A stretch of 64,000 bases of DNA from Ochrobactrum sp. CM-21-5 (GTDB lineage Bacteria; Pseudomonadota; Alphaproteobacteria; Rhizobiales; Rhizobiaceae): contig NZ_JACLZJ010000002.1 of the NCBI RefSeq assembly GCF_014253075.1, positions 186,001-250,000 on the forward strand, written 5' to 3'. Below the pieces are notes generated by a model. That model was not told the origin of the DNA, made no database searches, and was given only the letters and a program-made list of their open reading frames with translations. Shown here one piece after another: positions 25,827 through 34,546 of this stretch (position 1 is the first letter of the stretch; each line of letters begins with the position of its first letter). The position numbers and the translations under genes were made by a program.

Positions 25827-25959
25827 TCAACAGCGTTCCATGTCAATGTTCGAATATCTACACGTATATTCCTAATATTTATACGGTCATATATTCGGAT
25901 ATGGGAATTACCGTAAAGGATATTGCCAAAGAATTACTTATGACTGGTAAATGACGCTA

Positions 25960-26184
25960 TCACTCTTTCAGTAACTCCATTTTTGCTGCAACTGCAGCGA
26001 TTTCCTCCGGGCTGTTCTTGCCGGATTCAAATGTTTGTATGATGATCCGCGCCAGATCCTCTCGTCCTTCATGCGTGGTCGGACAACGGTCCAGCAGCTC
26101 GCAACATCGATTAAATGCCATCTGAAGGATGTGCAGTTCCGTCGGGGTAAATGTTCCCTGATATCTGGCGCTCCTGAACGGCAT
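25960..26184 (-). CDS. Small protein of unknown function, paralogue 2
   Basis: A 74-residue protein. The start (complement of 26182-26184) follows AAGGAGG, a strong ribosome site, so the gene is very likely expressed; an upstream extension to 26355 is not supported. It shares the core of paralogue 1, with conserved Cys28 and the IIQTFESGKNSPEEIA stretch. No signal or membrane segment is seen. The pattern recalls small alphaproteobacterial proteins with an LQ-x-A-F/Y helix followed by an R-x-IIQ helix, but no function is known to me. The two genes lie in tandem on the minus strand. Confidence 0.65.
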   Translation of the reverse strand: MPFRSARYQGTFTPTELHILQMAFNRCCELLDRCPTTHEGREDLARIIIQTFESGKNSPEEIAAVAAKMELLKE

Positions 26185-26573
26185 AATTTCCTCCTTGCTA
26201 ATTGAATTGAAGCGCCAATTCGCGGTTAAAGCAATGGCGTTGAATTTTATGGGAACAATAGATCGATCCAGGCAGGTAAAAGTGACCATAAACTTGCCCG
26301 CGATCCGGTAGCCGGCCACATGAGGACGGCATGGGTGGCTCGGGAAGGAAGCCACAGTGGCGAATGTCGCTTAATGGGCGAATTTCGAGCAAAAAAGCGC
26401 TTGAAAACGCATATTTTACTAGCAATGTCTGGAACCACTCTTGCAGGCAACGGACCCCGGTTCTATCAGCTTCCCAGAAAACAAACGTTTGGGATGTCTT
26501 TTTGCAGATCAGGAATACGTCTCATATATCCGCCCGCGTTCATGCAGGCGGTGAAATAAACGATGGAGCTGAA
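26185..26573. other. 389-bp divergent intergenic region
   Basis: Region between paralogue 2 and the M20 hydrolase gene. No convincing ORF, repeat or terminator was seen. It must contain promoters in both directions, but no clear -35/-10 pair stands out. Confidence 0.4.
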
Positions 26574-27995
26574 TTGAAAAACCATCACGATATCTGGGAT
26601 ATCGTCGACGCCCGGAGCACCGCATATTTCGAACTGAGCGATACGGTCTGGGATAACCCAGAAACGAATTACGAAGAGTATAAATCGAGCGATGTTCATG
26701 CGGCGATGCTGGAAGCGGAGGGGTTTCGCGTCGAACGTGGTATCGCCGGCCTGCCAACAGCCGTCATGGGAGAGGCGGGCGAAGACGGTCCGGTCATCGC
26801 CATTCTTGGCGAATTCGATGCGCTGCCCGGCCTCAGTCAGGTCGCTGGCGTCACACGGGAAAGCGCGATCGTGGATGGCGGCAATGGCCATGGCTGTGGT
26901 CATAATCTTCTCGGTTCCGGTTCGCTTCTGGCGGCGGCGGCGGTCAAGGACTATCTCGCCGCACACGGTCTGAAAGGCCGCGTTCGCTATTATGGCTGTC
27001 CGGCGGAAGAGGGCGGTTCGGCGAAAGGGTTCATGGTCCGCGAAGGATTGTTCGATGATGTCGATGTCGCCTTTTGCTGGCATCCGGCGCCGTTTGCCGG
27101 AGTGAACGATCCCGTTTCTCTGGCCTGCAACGAGATCGTTTTTCATTTCAAGGGCCGGGCTGCGCACGCCGCTTCCGCACCGCATCTGGGTCGTAGCGCG
27201 CTCGATGCCGTCGAGTTGATGAATGTCGGCGTCAACTATATGCGTGAGCACATGCCGTCCAGCGCCCGCATTCATTATGCAGTCACGGACACTGGCGGCA
27301 TCGCTCCCAATGTGGTGCAGGCGAGGGCAACGGTTCGCTACCTCGTCCGCGCGCGCAGCCTGCCGGAGATGCAGGTGCTGCTGGAACGTGTCAAAAAGAT
27401 CGCGGATGGTGCTGCCCTGATGACGGAAACGTCAGTGCACAGCGAGATCGTCAGCGGCGACGCCAATCTGGTTGGCAATACGCCGCTGGAGGTGCTGATG
27501 CAGCGCGAGCTTGAGCGGCTGGGTCCGCCGCAATTCGATGAGCACGACCGTGAAACCGCCCGTCAATTTCAGGCCACGCTGTCGAAGGAAGAAATTTCCG
27601 ATGCCTTCCGCCGCTTCGGTGTGGAGCCGAATGCGGAACTAGCGCTTTGCGATGACATCTATACGCCCTATAAGGGGGATAACTCGCTTGCGGGCTCCAC
27701 GGATGTGGGCAGCGTGAGTTGGGTGGTGCCGACGGTGCAGATGCGCGGTGCAACCTGCGCAATCGGGACTCCGCTTCATTCATGGCAGATGGTGGCGCAG
27801 GGCAAATTGCCGGCAGCGCACAAAGGCATGGCTCACGCGGCGAAAATCATGGGCAGCACGGCGGCCGAACTGTTTCGCAATCCGGAACAGATTGCGGGCA
27901 TCAAGCAGGATCATGAGAAGCGGCTCGACGGGGCTGTGTTCGTCAATCCGATCCCGGACGATGTGCAGCCCGCTCTGCCCGGGACGGTGAAATAA
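26574..27995 (+). CDS. M20 family amidohydrolase, AbgB-like
   Basis: A 473-residue metallohydrolase of the AbgB/IAA-amino-acid hydrolase type. The TTG at 26574 is the best start: GGAG lies 6 bp upstream and the homology begins there. Metal-site motifs are visible: LGEFDALPG near residue 77, GHGCGHNLLG near 105, CPAEEGGSAKG near 139, and CWHPAPF near 162. The dimerisation domain carries HFKGRAAHAASAPHLGRSALDAVELM. Family members cleave p-aminobenzoyl-glutamate or N-acyl amino acids. The amino-acid ABC transporter downstream suggests that the imported molecule is an amide-linked amino acid. Confidence 0.85.
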   Translation: MKNHHDIWDIVDARSTAYFELSDTVWDNPETNYEEYKSSDVHAAMLEAEGFRVERGIAGLPTAVMGEAGEDGPVIAILGEFDALPGLSQVAGVTRESAIVDGGNGHGCGHNLLGSGSLLAAAAVKDYLAAHGLKGRVRYYGCPAEEGGSAKGFMVREGLFDDVDVAFCWHPAPFAGVNDPVSLACNEIVFHFKGRAAHAASAPHLGRSALDAVELMNVGVNYMREHMPSSARIHYAVTDTGGIAPNVVQARATVRYLVRARSLPEMQVLLERVKKIADGAALMTETSVHSEIVSGDANLVGNTPLEVLMQRELERLGPPQFDEHDRETARQFQATLSKEEISDAFRRFGVEPNAELALCDDIYTPYKGDNSLAGSTDVGSVSWVVPTVQMRGATCAIGTPLHSWQMVAQGKLPAAHKGMAHAAKIMGSTAAELFRNPEQIAGIKQDHEKRLDGAVFVNPIPDDVQPALPGTVK

Positions 27996-28065
27996 GTAGA
28001 TTTCCGGAAAAAGAAATGATTTCCATTCCCCACAACACGTTAATTCCAATATGGCCTGACGCATC

Positions 28066-28785
28066 ATGAAGCAGGGCTTTCTCGATATTCTTAGTTTCGG
28101 GCCGGATGGCTGGGGCTATGTGCTCGTGATGGGCGCTCTGGTGAGCGTCGCTCTCGCCGTACTTGGCTTCCTGCTTGGCGGTGTCATCGGTGTTCTTGCC
28201 GCCTGGGCGAAAATCTCCGGTGGTAGAACGCTGCGCACGATAGCCGACGGCTATACCACGGTCATTCGCGGCATCCCCGACCTTCTGGTGATCTATCTCT
28301 TCTATTTCGGCGGCAGTGCCGCCGTGACGGCGCTCGGCAAATATTTCGGCGCGGAAGGTTTTATCGGATTTCCGGGTTTCCTCGCCGGTGTGCTGGCCAT
28401 CGGCATTTCCTCCGGCGCGCATCATACGGAGGTGCTGCGCGGAGCATTTCGTGCGGTTTCCAAGGGAGAGATTGAAGCAGCCACCGCTTGCGGTATGGGG
28501 CAGATGCTGAAGTTCCGCCGTATCATCGCTCCGCTTGCGCTGCGTCATGCGCTGCCTGGGCTTGGTAATGTTTGGCAGGTGGCCTTGAAAGAATCCGCAC
28601 TCGTTTCTGTCGCGGGCGTCGTCGAGCTTCTGCGTCAGGCGCAGATCGGCGCGGGCTCCACCGGCATGCCGTTTAACTTCTTCATTATTGCGGGCGGGCT
28701 CTATCTGCTGATTTCGTCGGTTTCCGGCGGCATTCTGCAAGCGGCTGAACGCCACTTCTCCCGTGGCGTCAGGAGGGCAAAATGA
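28066..28785 (+). CDS. Octopine/histidine-type ABC transporter permease 1
   Basis: A 239-residue HisQ/OccQ-type permease with about five membrane segments and the docking loop EAATACGMGQMLKFRRIIAPLAL near residue 139. It starts 70 bp after the M20 gene, without a strong Shine-Dalgarno sequence. It overlaps the next permease by 4 bp. Confidence 0.86.
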   Translation: MKQGFLDILSFGPDGWGYVLVMGALVSVALAVLGFLLGGVIGVLAAWAKISGGRTLRTIADGYTTVIRGIPDLLVIYLFYFGGSAAVTALGKYFGAEGFIGFPGFLAGVLAIGISSGAHHTEVLRGAFRAVSKGEIEAATACGMGQMLKFRRIIAPLALRHALPGLGNVWQVALKESALVSVAGVVELLRQAQIGAGSTGMPFNFFIIAGGLYLLISSVSGGILQAAERHFSRGVRRAK

Positions 28786-29516
28786 ATTTCCAGTTCTATT
28801 CCGAGGCCTTTCTCGCGATGATGGGCGGTGTGCCGCTCACCCTAAAGCTGGCGGCCAGTTCCATCGTCTTCGGTGCGATACTCGCACTGCTTTTTGCGCT
28901 TATGCGTCTTTCAGGCATCAAGGTGCTTGACTGGATCGCCCGCATCTACATTTTTGTCTTTCGCGGCACGCCGCTTCTGGTGCAGATTTTTATCATCTAT
29001 TATGGCCTCAGCCAGTTTCCGGCGATCCGATATTCGTTTCTGTGGCCTCTTCTGCGTGAACCTTACTGGTGCGCCATCATCGCATTGACGCTCAACAATG
29101 CGGCCTATGCGAGCGAAATCATTCGCGGTGGACTTCTGTCCGTCCCGCATGGGCAGATCGAGGCCGCCAAGGCCTGCGGAATGTCCACATTCACCTGCTT
29201 CCGCCGCGTGGTAATGCCACTTGCCATCCGGCAGGCACTACCGGGCTACGGCAATGAGATGATTTCGATGGTCAAGGCGACGTCGCTTGCGTCCATCATC
29301 ACACTGATGGAAGTCACCGGCATCGCCGCCAAGCTGATCGCCGAAACCTATCGGGCGATCGAGGTGTTCGTAATCGCAGGCGCCATCTATCTCGCCATCA
29401 ATTTCGTTCTGACCCGACTGCTGATGTACGCGGAATACAAGCTCACGCCCTATCTGCGTCAGCCCTCTGTGGCGCAATCGAGCGTCAGCCTCTCCACCGA
29501 AGGAACCACATCGTGA
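28782..29516 (+). CDS. Octopine/histidine-type ABC transporter permease 2
   Basis: A 244-residue HisM/OccM-type permease. Membrane segments lie at about 10-40, 48-70, 90-115 and 180-220, and the docking loop [22 protein letters not shown] is near residue 127. ATGA overlap with permease 1 upstream and with the ATPase gene downstream indicates translational coupling. Confidence 0.87.
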   Translation: MNFQFYSEAFLAMMGGVPLTLKLAASSIVFGAILALLFALMRLSGIKVLDWIARIYIFVFRGTPLLVQIFIIYYGLSQFPAIRYSFLWPLLREPYWCAIIALTLNNAAYASEIIRGGLLSVPHGQIEAAKACGMSTFTCFRRVVMPLAIRQALPGYGNEMISMVKATSLASIITLMEVTGIAAKLIAETYRAIEVFVIAGAIYLAINFVLTRLLMYAEYKLTPYLRQPSVAQSSVSLSTEGTTS

Positions 29517-30307
29517 GTAAAGTCATTTCCCCAAACGCGCCGGTGGCGCTGAAGGTCGAAAACCTGCGCAAGAGCTTTGGCCAGAATGAAGTGCTGAAAG
29601 GCGTTTCGCTGGAAGCCCGCGAAGGCGAGGTGATTTCCATTCTCGGCTCGTCCGGCTCGGGCAAATCCACGCTGTTACGCTGCATCAACCTGCTGGAAAT
29701 CCCGACCTCCGGCACGGTTACGGTTTCCGGCGAAACCATTCGCATGGCGAAGAATTCGAAGGGTGAAGCCTATCCGGCTGACAAGAAGCAGGTTTCGCGC
29801 ATCCGTTCCGAGCTTGGCATGGTATTCCAGAGCTTCAATCTGTGGTCGCACAAGACCATCCTCGAAAACATCATTGAAGCGCCGATCTATGTGCAGGGCC
29901 GTTCGCGTGCCGAATGCGTTGCCGAAGCTGAAGCGCTGCTCGCGAAGGTCGGCATTGCCGACAAACGTGATTTTTATCCGGCCCATCTTTCCGGCGGGCA
30001 GCAGCAGCGCGCCGCAATCGCCCGCGCGCTGGCGATGAAGCCGAAAGTCATGTTGTTCGACGAGCCGACTTCAGCTCTCGATCCTGAGCTTGTCGGCGAA
30101 GTGCTGCGCGTCATGCGGGGACTGGCCGAGGAAGGCCGCACCATGCTGGTCGTAACGCACGAAATGGGCTTCGCGCGCGATGTCTCCAACCGCGTCATTT
30201 TCGTCCATCGGGGATTGGTCGAGGAAGACGGAGCGCCCGAAGAGGTGTTCGGCAACTCCCGGTCGGAACGCTTCCGTAAATTCATCAGCCACGAAAATGC
30301 TGCCTGA
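29513..30307 (+). CDS. Octopine/histidine-type ABC transporter ATP-binding protein
   Basis: A 264-residue HisP/OccP-type ATPase. Walker A is GSSGSGKST near residues 44-52, the signature is LSGGQQQR near 160 and Walker B is [13 protein letters not shown] near 180. The 12-residue insert after Walker A ([21 protein letters not shown]) is typical of the HisP branch. The GTG start overlaps the preceding stop codon. It energises import of basic or opine-like amino acids. Confidence 0.88.
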   Translation: MSKVISPNAPVALKVENLRKSFGQNEVLKGVSLEAREGEVISILGSSGSGKSTLLRCINLLEIPTSGTVTVSGETIRMAKNSKGEAYPADKKQVSRIRSELGMVFQSFNLWSHKTILENIIEAPIYVQGRSRAECVAEAEALLAKVGIADKRDFYPAHLSGGQQQRAAIARALAMKPKVMLFDEPTSALDPELVGEVLRVMRGLAEEGRTMLVVTHEMGFARDVSNRVIFVHRGLVEEDGAPEEVFGNSRSERFRKFISHENAA

Positions 30308-30369
30308 CATCAAAAGATTCTGGTTTCTGGCCCGCAGCCAGACAGAAACAACCGCAACAGGGTAACCAC

Positions 30370-31221
30370 ATGAAGACCATCGGATTACTGAAAGCTGTAT
30401 TCATTTCGGCGCTTGCTCTCACGAGCGTTTCGGCCCATGCCGAAGAAAAGAAATGGACCAAGATCACCATCGCGACGGAAGGCGCTTTCCGTCCGTACAA
30501 CTTCACCAAGCCCGATGGTTCGCTGGATGGCTATGAAGTGGAACTCTACAAGGATCTCTGCGCGCGCATGAAGGTGGAATGCACCATGGTCGCGCAGCCG
30601 TTCGACAGCATCATTCCTGCCCTCAATGCCGGCAAGTTCGATGCGATCATGGCTGGTCTGACCGCGACGCCGAAGCGTGAGGAAACCATCGACTTCTCGA
30701 TTTCCTACGGCCTGACGCCGCAAACCTTCGCGACGCTGAAGGACAGCCCTTACGCCAAGCTGCCGCATACCGGTGAAACACTGTATCTCGCCAAGGATGA
30801 AGCTGTCGCACAGAAGGCAATCGACGATGTGACCGCCGAAATCAAGGGCCGCACCGTGGGCGTCCAGACCGCTTCTCTTGGCCTGACGCTTCTCGACAAG
30901 TATTTCAAGGATTCCATCGACATCCGCGAATACAAGACCACCGAACAGCACGACCTCGATCTCAAGTCGGGCCGCGTCGATCTGATCGTCGCTTCGCTGG
31001 CTTATCTGACCGACGTTGCCAAGAAGCCCGGCAATGAAGACATCGTCATGACCGGTCCGTTCTTCAAGGGTGGCATTCTGGGTCGCGGCGTGGCCGTCGG
31101 CCTGCGCAAGAACGAGCCTGAACTTCAGAAGATGTTCAACGAAGCCATCGAAGCCGCCAAGGCTGACGGCACGATCAAGCGTCTTTCCGAAAAGTGGTTC
31201 GGCTTCGACGTTACGCCGTAA
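30370..31221 (+). CDS. Basic amino-acid/opine-type periplasmic binding protein
   Basis: A 283-residue SBP_bac_3 protein of the lysine/arginine/ornithine/octopine branch. Residues 1-24 are a signal peptide cut after AHA. The mature part has ITIATEGAFRPYNFTKPDGSLDGYEVELYKDLCARM with a cysteine pair (Cys about 62 and 68) as in LAO-type proteins, and ends DGTIKRLSEKWFGFDV. It is the last gene of the unit and is followed by a strong terminator. Confidence 0.87.
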   Translation: MKTIGLLKAVFISALALTSVSAHAEEKKWTKITIATEGAFRPYNFTKPDGSLDGYEVELYKDLCARMKVECTMVAQPFDSIIPALNAGKFDAIMAGLTATPKREETIDFSISYGLTPQTFATLKDSPYAKLPHTGETLYLAKDEAVAQKAIDDVTAEIKGRTVGVQTASLGLTLLDKYFKDSIDIREYKTTEQHDLDLKSGRVDLIVASLAYLTDVAKKPGNEDIVMTGPFFKGGILGRGVAVGLRKNEPELQKMFNEAIEAAKADGTIKRLSEKWFGFDVTP

Positions 31222-31243
31222 TCCCGGCACTACACACATGATG

Positions 31244-31272
31244 AAACGCCGCCGCTTCCGGGCGGCGTTTTC
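31244..31272 (+). terminator. Rho-independent terminator after the binding protein
   Basis: AAACGCCGCC (31244-31253) pairs perfectly with GGCGGCGTTT (31261-31270) around a 7-nt loop, with T residues at the end. It closes the M20-ABC operon and separates it from the Mog gene. Confidence 0.85.
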
Positions 31273-31354
31273 ATTTGTGCGGCGATGCGAACCTTCCCAT
31301 CGCTCCGGCCAGCCGATATAAGGGCAGCGAAGCGTTTGAAAGAGGGATGAAACC

Positions 31355-31873
31355 GTGAAGATCGGCGTCGTTACCGTTTCCGACCGCGCAAGCCGCGGAG
31401 AGTATGAAGACCTGAGCGGTCCTGCCATCGAAGCATGGTTGAAGGGCGCCATCATCACCCCTTACGAGACGGTCAGGCGCGTCATTCCCGATGGCATGGC
31501 GTCGGTGCGCGATACGCTCATTGATCTATGCGATAACGAGGGGTGCGATCTGGTCCTCACGACGGGCGGGACCGGTCCCAGCCCGCGTGATGAAACACCG
31601 GAGGCCATGCAGACGGTCTTGCACAAGGAATTGCCAGGGTTTGGTGAACTGATGCGCCGCGTCAGCCTTGAGCAGACGCCAACCGCCATCTTATCGCGTC
31701 AGACAGCGGGTAGCCGGGGCCGGAGCTTCATTCTCAATCTACCGGGCAAGCCCGCATCGATCGCCATGACCTTGCAGGCAGTGTTTCCGGCGGTTCCCTA
31801 TTGCATCGACCTGATCGAAGGCGGGCGGATCGATACTAATCCGGCAGTCGTCAAAGCACATCGGCCCGGCTGA
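31355..31873 (+). CDS. mog: Molybdopterin adenylyltransferase-type protein (Mog)
   Basis: A 172-residue MoCF-family protein. The GTG at 31355 follows AGAGGGATGAA. The family motifs are visible: VSDRASRGEYEDLSGP near residue 9, LVLTTGGTGPSPRDETPEA near 66, and ILNLPGKPASI near 127. Mog adenylates molybdopterin before molybdenum insertion by MoeA. No molybdoenzyme gene is in the window, so the gene stands alone here. A terminator follows. Confidence 0.9.
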   Translation: MKIGVVTVSDRASRGEYEDLSGPAIEAWLKGAIITPYETVRRVIPDGMASVRDTLIDLCDNEGCDLVLTTGGTGPSPRDETPEAMQTVLHKELPGFGELMRRVSLEQTPTAILSRQTAGSRGRSFILNLPGKPASIAMTLQAVFPAVPYCIDLIEGGRIDTNPAVVKAHRPG

Positions 31874-31902
31874 GGGCACGAAACAATTTGCGCCAAAGAA
31901 AG

Positions 31903-31930
31903 AGGCCGGAGGAAAACCTCCGGCCTTATC
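31903..31930. terminator. Bidirectional terminator between mog and the nitroreductase gene
   Basis: AGGCCGGAGG (31903-31912) pairs with CCTCCGGCCT (31917-31926) around AAAA. T-rich bases follow on both strands (weaker on the plus side), serving the two convergent genes. Confidence 0.75.
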
Positions 31931-31953
31931 CATTTCAAAGAATAGGCTCGCAA

Positions 31954-32553
31954 TCAGAAGAACACCTTAAAGCGTTCCGCATCGTCCATGAACGTCTTTT
32001 CCGGGAAAGGCTGTTCGTTGGAGCCGAATGGCATCTGGGCGCGCAGTTTCCACGAATCCGGAATATCGAAAGCCTTTGCGGCTTCGCTGTCGATTAGCGG
32101 ATTGTAGTGCTGGAGGCTGGCGCCAATACCTGCATTGGCCAGTGCGCTCCAGACCGAATGCTGAGCCATACCGCCAGACTGTTCCGACCAGAGCGGGAAG
32201 TTATCCGCATAAAGCGGGAAATTATCCTGAAGCCCCTTCACGACAGTCTGGTCTTCATAGAAAAGTACTGTGCCAGCGCCAGCTGCAAAGCTGTCGATCT
32301 TGGCTTCCGTCTGGGCGAAAGCATCGGCGGGAACGATCTTGCGCAGGGCTTCCTTGGTGATCTCCCAGAGCTTGTCGCTCTGCTCGCCAAACAAGATGAC
32401 AGCACGCGAGCTCTGCGAGTTGAACGAGGAGGGCGTATGCTTGACCGCTTCACGGATCAGCTCGGCGACGTCTTCCTGGGAGAAGGGAAGCGACTTGCCA
32501 AGAGCGTACTGCGTGCGGCGTTTTTTGATGGAATTCAGCAGAGAATTGTTCAT
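31954..32553 (-). CDS. Nitroreductase family protein
   Basis: A 199-residue FMN-dependent oxidoreductase of the small fatty-acid-repression/HBN1-like nitroreductase group. It begins with the FMN-phosphate contact KKRRTQYALG and has TPSSFNSQSSRAVILFGE near residue 40, GMAQHSVWSALANAGIGASLQHYNP near 128 and MPFGSNEQ near 173. Such enzymes use NAD(P)H to reduce nitro compounds or quinones. The physiological substrate is unknown. It lies opposite the COG4529 flavoprotein gene. Confidence 0.85.
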   Translation of the reverse strand: MNNSLLNSIKKRRTQYALGKSLPFSQEDVAELIREAVKHTPSSFNSQSSRAVILFGEQSDKLWEITKEALRKIVPADAFAQTEAKIDSFAAGAGTVLFYEDQTVVKGLQDNFPLYADNFPLWSEQSGGMAQHSVWSALANAGIGASLQHYNPLIDSEAAKAFDIPDSWKLRAQMPFGSNEQPFPEKTFMDDAERFKVFF

Positions 32554-32893
32554 TCGTCTTTATCCTGTATTACGGCTGTGCGGCGATCCGCCGACAGGCG
32601 AACCACATGAATGGTGTCGGTCCAAATATTGGGAGTAAGGCAGCAGATGCCAGCCCACTTTTGCGAAACACACTGTCAACAGTCAGTGACAGATCCGGGG
32701 CAGTTGTTTCCATATCGGCCACGATCCACCGCGCCGGCTGGGTGGGTCTGACCTCATGCAGCGACAAGATTTCCCAATATTTGCGGGGTTTACATAACCC
32801 GCCAGATGTTGGAACCTAACTAAAATAGTGGGATTTTACCAACCGTATCGGTTTCGGTGCGCTTGTCGTGAATGGTCATGAGGTCACGATAGT
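32554..32893. other. 340-bp divergent intergenic region
   Basis: Between the nitroreductase and the COG4529 gene. It holds an inverted repeat CTGTCA/TGACAG (32673-32678 and 32687-32692) that could be an operator. A 65-codon minus-strand frame (32570-32767) has no ribosome site or recognisable content and was not called. Confidence 0.4.
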
Positions 32894-34231
32894 TTGAAGT
32901 CATTTATTATCATCGGCGGCGGGGCGAGCGGCGTTATAACAGCCGCGCAATTGCTCCGCACTTCGCCTGAATCGGTTGTCCGCATCTTTGAGCGTTCCGG
33001 CAGGATCGGTGCGGGCATTGCATACTCGACGGAAAATCCGGGGCATCTCCTGAATGTCCGTGCCAGCAATATGAGTGCGTTTCCCGATGAGCCGGACCAT
33101 TTTTTAAACTGGCTTCGGTCGAACCAGCCTGTCGTTTCCGGGCCGGAATGGGAGCCGCATTCCTTCGCGCCGCGCATGTATTATCGCTCTTACCTGGTGA
33201 ATTTGCTGACACTATACCTGAATGTCGATAAGCCACGTCTTATCATTGATAACAGTGAAGTTTCTGATGTGATGCTTGAAGACGGGAAGCCGCTTGCCGT
33301 AACCGCATCAGGCGACAGATTTCCGGCTGACGCCGTCATTCTCGCCACCGGTAACGAGCCGGCGATTGCCACTTCGGGCAAGCATGTCACGGAGTATTGG
33401 TCCAGCAATGGCTACTTCGATATGCCGTCAGACATTCCCGTAGCGATATTCGGAACCGGCCTTTCGATGATAGACAGCGTGCTGTCGCTGCTCGACAGCG
33501 GCCATAAGGGCGTCATCCATGCCATATCGCGGCGCGGGCTGATGCCTGCCGGCCATGCCGCCGTAAAGCCTTTTCCTGTTGCCGCCGATGACATTCCCTC
33601 TGCATCCGGCCTTTCGGGCCTGGTCCGGCACGTGCGCGAGATGACGGACCAGGCCGCTGCGAATGGCTCGAACTGGCGTGCCGTGATCGATGGTCTGCGT
33701 CCCTTTACCCAGTCTCTCTGGGGCGGGTTGCCACTTTCCCAACGCAGCAGTTTTCTGCGCCACCTGCGGCCCTGGTGGGACGTGCATCGCCACCGTATGG
33801 CGCCTGACGTAGCCGAGCGGATAGCAGCCGCACGGGCCTCGGGACAGCTTACCGTCACGGCAGGCAATCTCGTGTCGCTCAAGGATGAAGGCAATGGAAT
33901 TGTCGTCCGTTACCGCAAACGGCATTCAAATGTGCCAGAAGATATTCGTGTTGCGGCGATCATCGATTGCCGCGGCGGCAACCCCCGGTTTTCGACGACC
34001 CGTAATGCTGTCCTTATCGGCTTGATGGAGCAGGGGCTGGCGAGGCCGGATGCCCTCGATCTCGGCTTCGACGTGACTGGAGATTTTCGGCTTGTCAACA
34101 CACAAGGCGCAGCAACGGAAGCACTCTTCGCGATTGGCCCCACAACGCGGGGAACTTTCTGGGAAGTAACAGCGGTTCCCGACATTCGGGCGCAGGTGGA
34201 AAGGCTCGTGAGCGTGCTGCTCGCCGGATAG
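32894..34231 (+). CDS. FAD/NAD(P)-binding protein, COG4529 type
   Basis: A 445-residue flavoprotein. It starts at a TTG (32894) with GAGG about 11 bp upstream; the GxGxxG loop IIIGGGASGVITAAQLL begins at residue 5, so little if any N-terminus is missing. Further motifs are GRIGAGIAYSTENPGHLLNV near 36, ATGNE near 153 and VAIFGTGLSMIDSVLSLLD near 182, a second dinucleotide fold. The family (NAD_binding_9) is related to hydroxylating monooxygenases, but its substrates are unknown. It has no operon partner on the plus strand. Confidence 0.78.
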   Translation: MKSFIIIGGGASGVITAAQLLRTSPESVVRIFERSGRIGAGIAYSTENPGHLLNVRASNMSAFPDEPDHFLNWLRSNQPVVSGPEWEPHSFAPRMYYRSYLVNLLTLYLNVDKPRLIIDNSEVSDVMLEDGKPLAVTASGDRFPADAVILATGNEPAIATSGKHVTEYWSSNGYFDMPSDIPVAIFGTGLSMIDSVLSLLDSGHKGVIHAISRRGLMPAGHAAVKPFPVAADDIPSASGLSGLVRHVREMTDQAAANGSNWRAVIDGLRPFTQSLWGGLPLSQRSSFLRHLRPWWDVHRHRMAPDVAERIAAARASGQLTVTAGNLVSLKDEGNGIVVRYRKRHSNVPEDIRVAAIIDCRGGNPRFSTTRNAVLIGLMEQGLARPDALDLGFDVTGDFRLVNTQGAATEALFAIGPTTRGTFWEVTAVPDIRAQVERLVSVLLAG

Positions 34232-34546
34232 CCCGAGTGCACGCTGCCAACACGGTCATGTCAATTCACTGCAAGCAATTCGCGTCAATATGTTTGCCGT
34301 TAGGCGACTGCGTGACCCGTTGTAGACGGGAATTGTGCGTTCTTCGCCCCACGGTGAGATGAAATGACTCAAATTTTCGCGATAAGCCATTGAAAGCTAT
34401 TGCCATAATGTCTGCTAGACGGTCATAATAAGACCATCGGAATATATGATTCCTGTCGACAACTTTCCGGAGCGTTCCTGTTGCTGTTTCCTTGAGCGGT
34501 GCCTGTTTCGGATCAACCCCTACTGCGGATTGGAGGCCTTTGGCGC
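34232..34546. other. 315-bp intergenic region upstream of the mrp operon
   Basis: No ORF of note. It contains a small stem CCCGT/ACGGG (34316-34330) and an imperfect repeat GGTC-N7-GACC near 34420-34435. The mrp promoter must lie here, but no strong consensus is evident. Confidence 0.4.

Noticed and set aside
32570-32767. 65-codon minus-strand frame upstream of the nitroreductase
   Set aside because: TTG start, weak ribosome site and no family; it lies in a probable promoter region.
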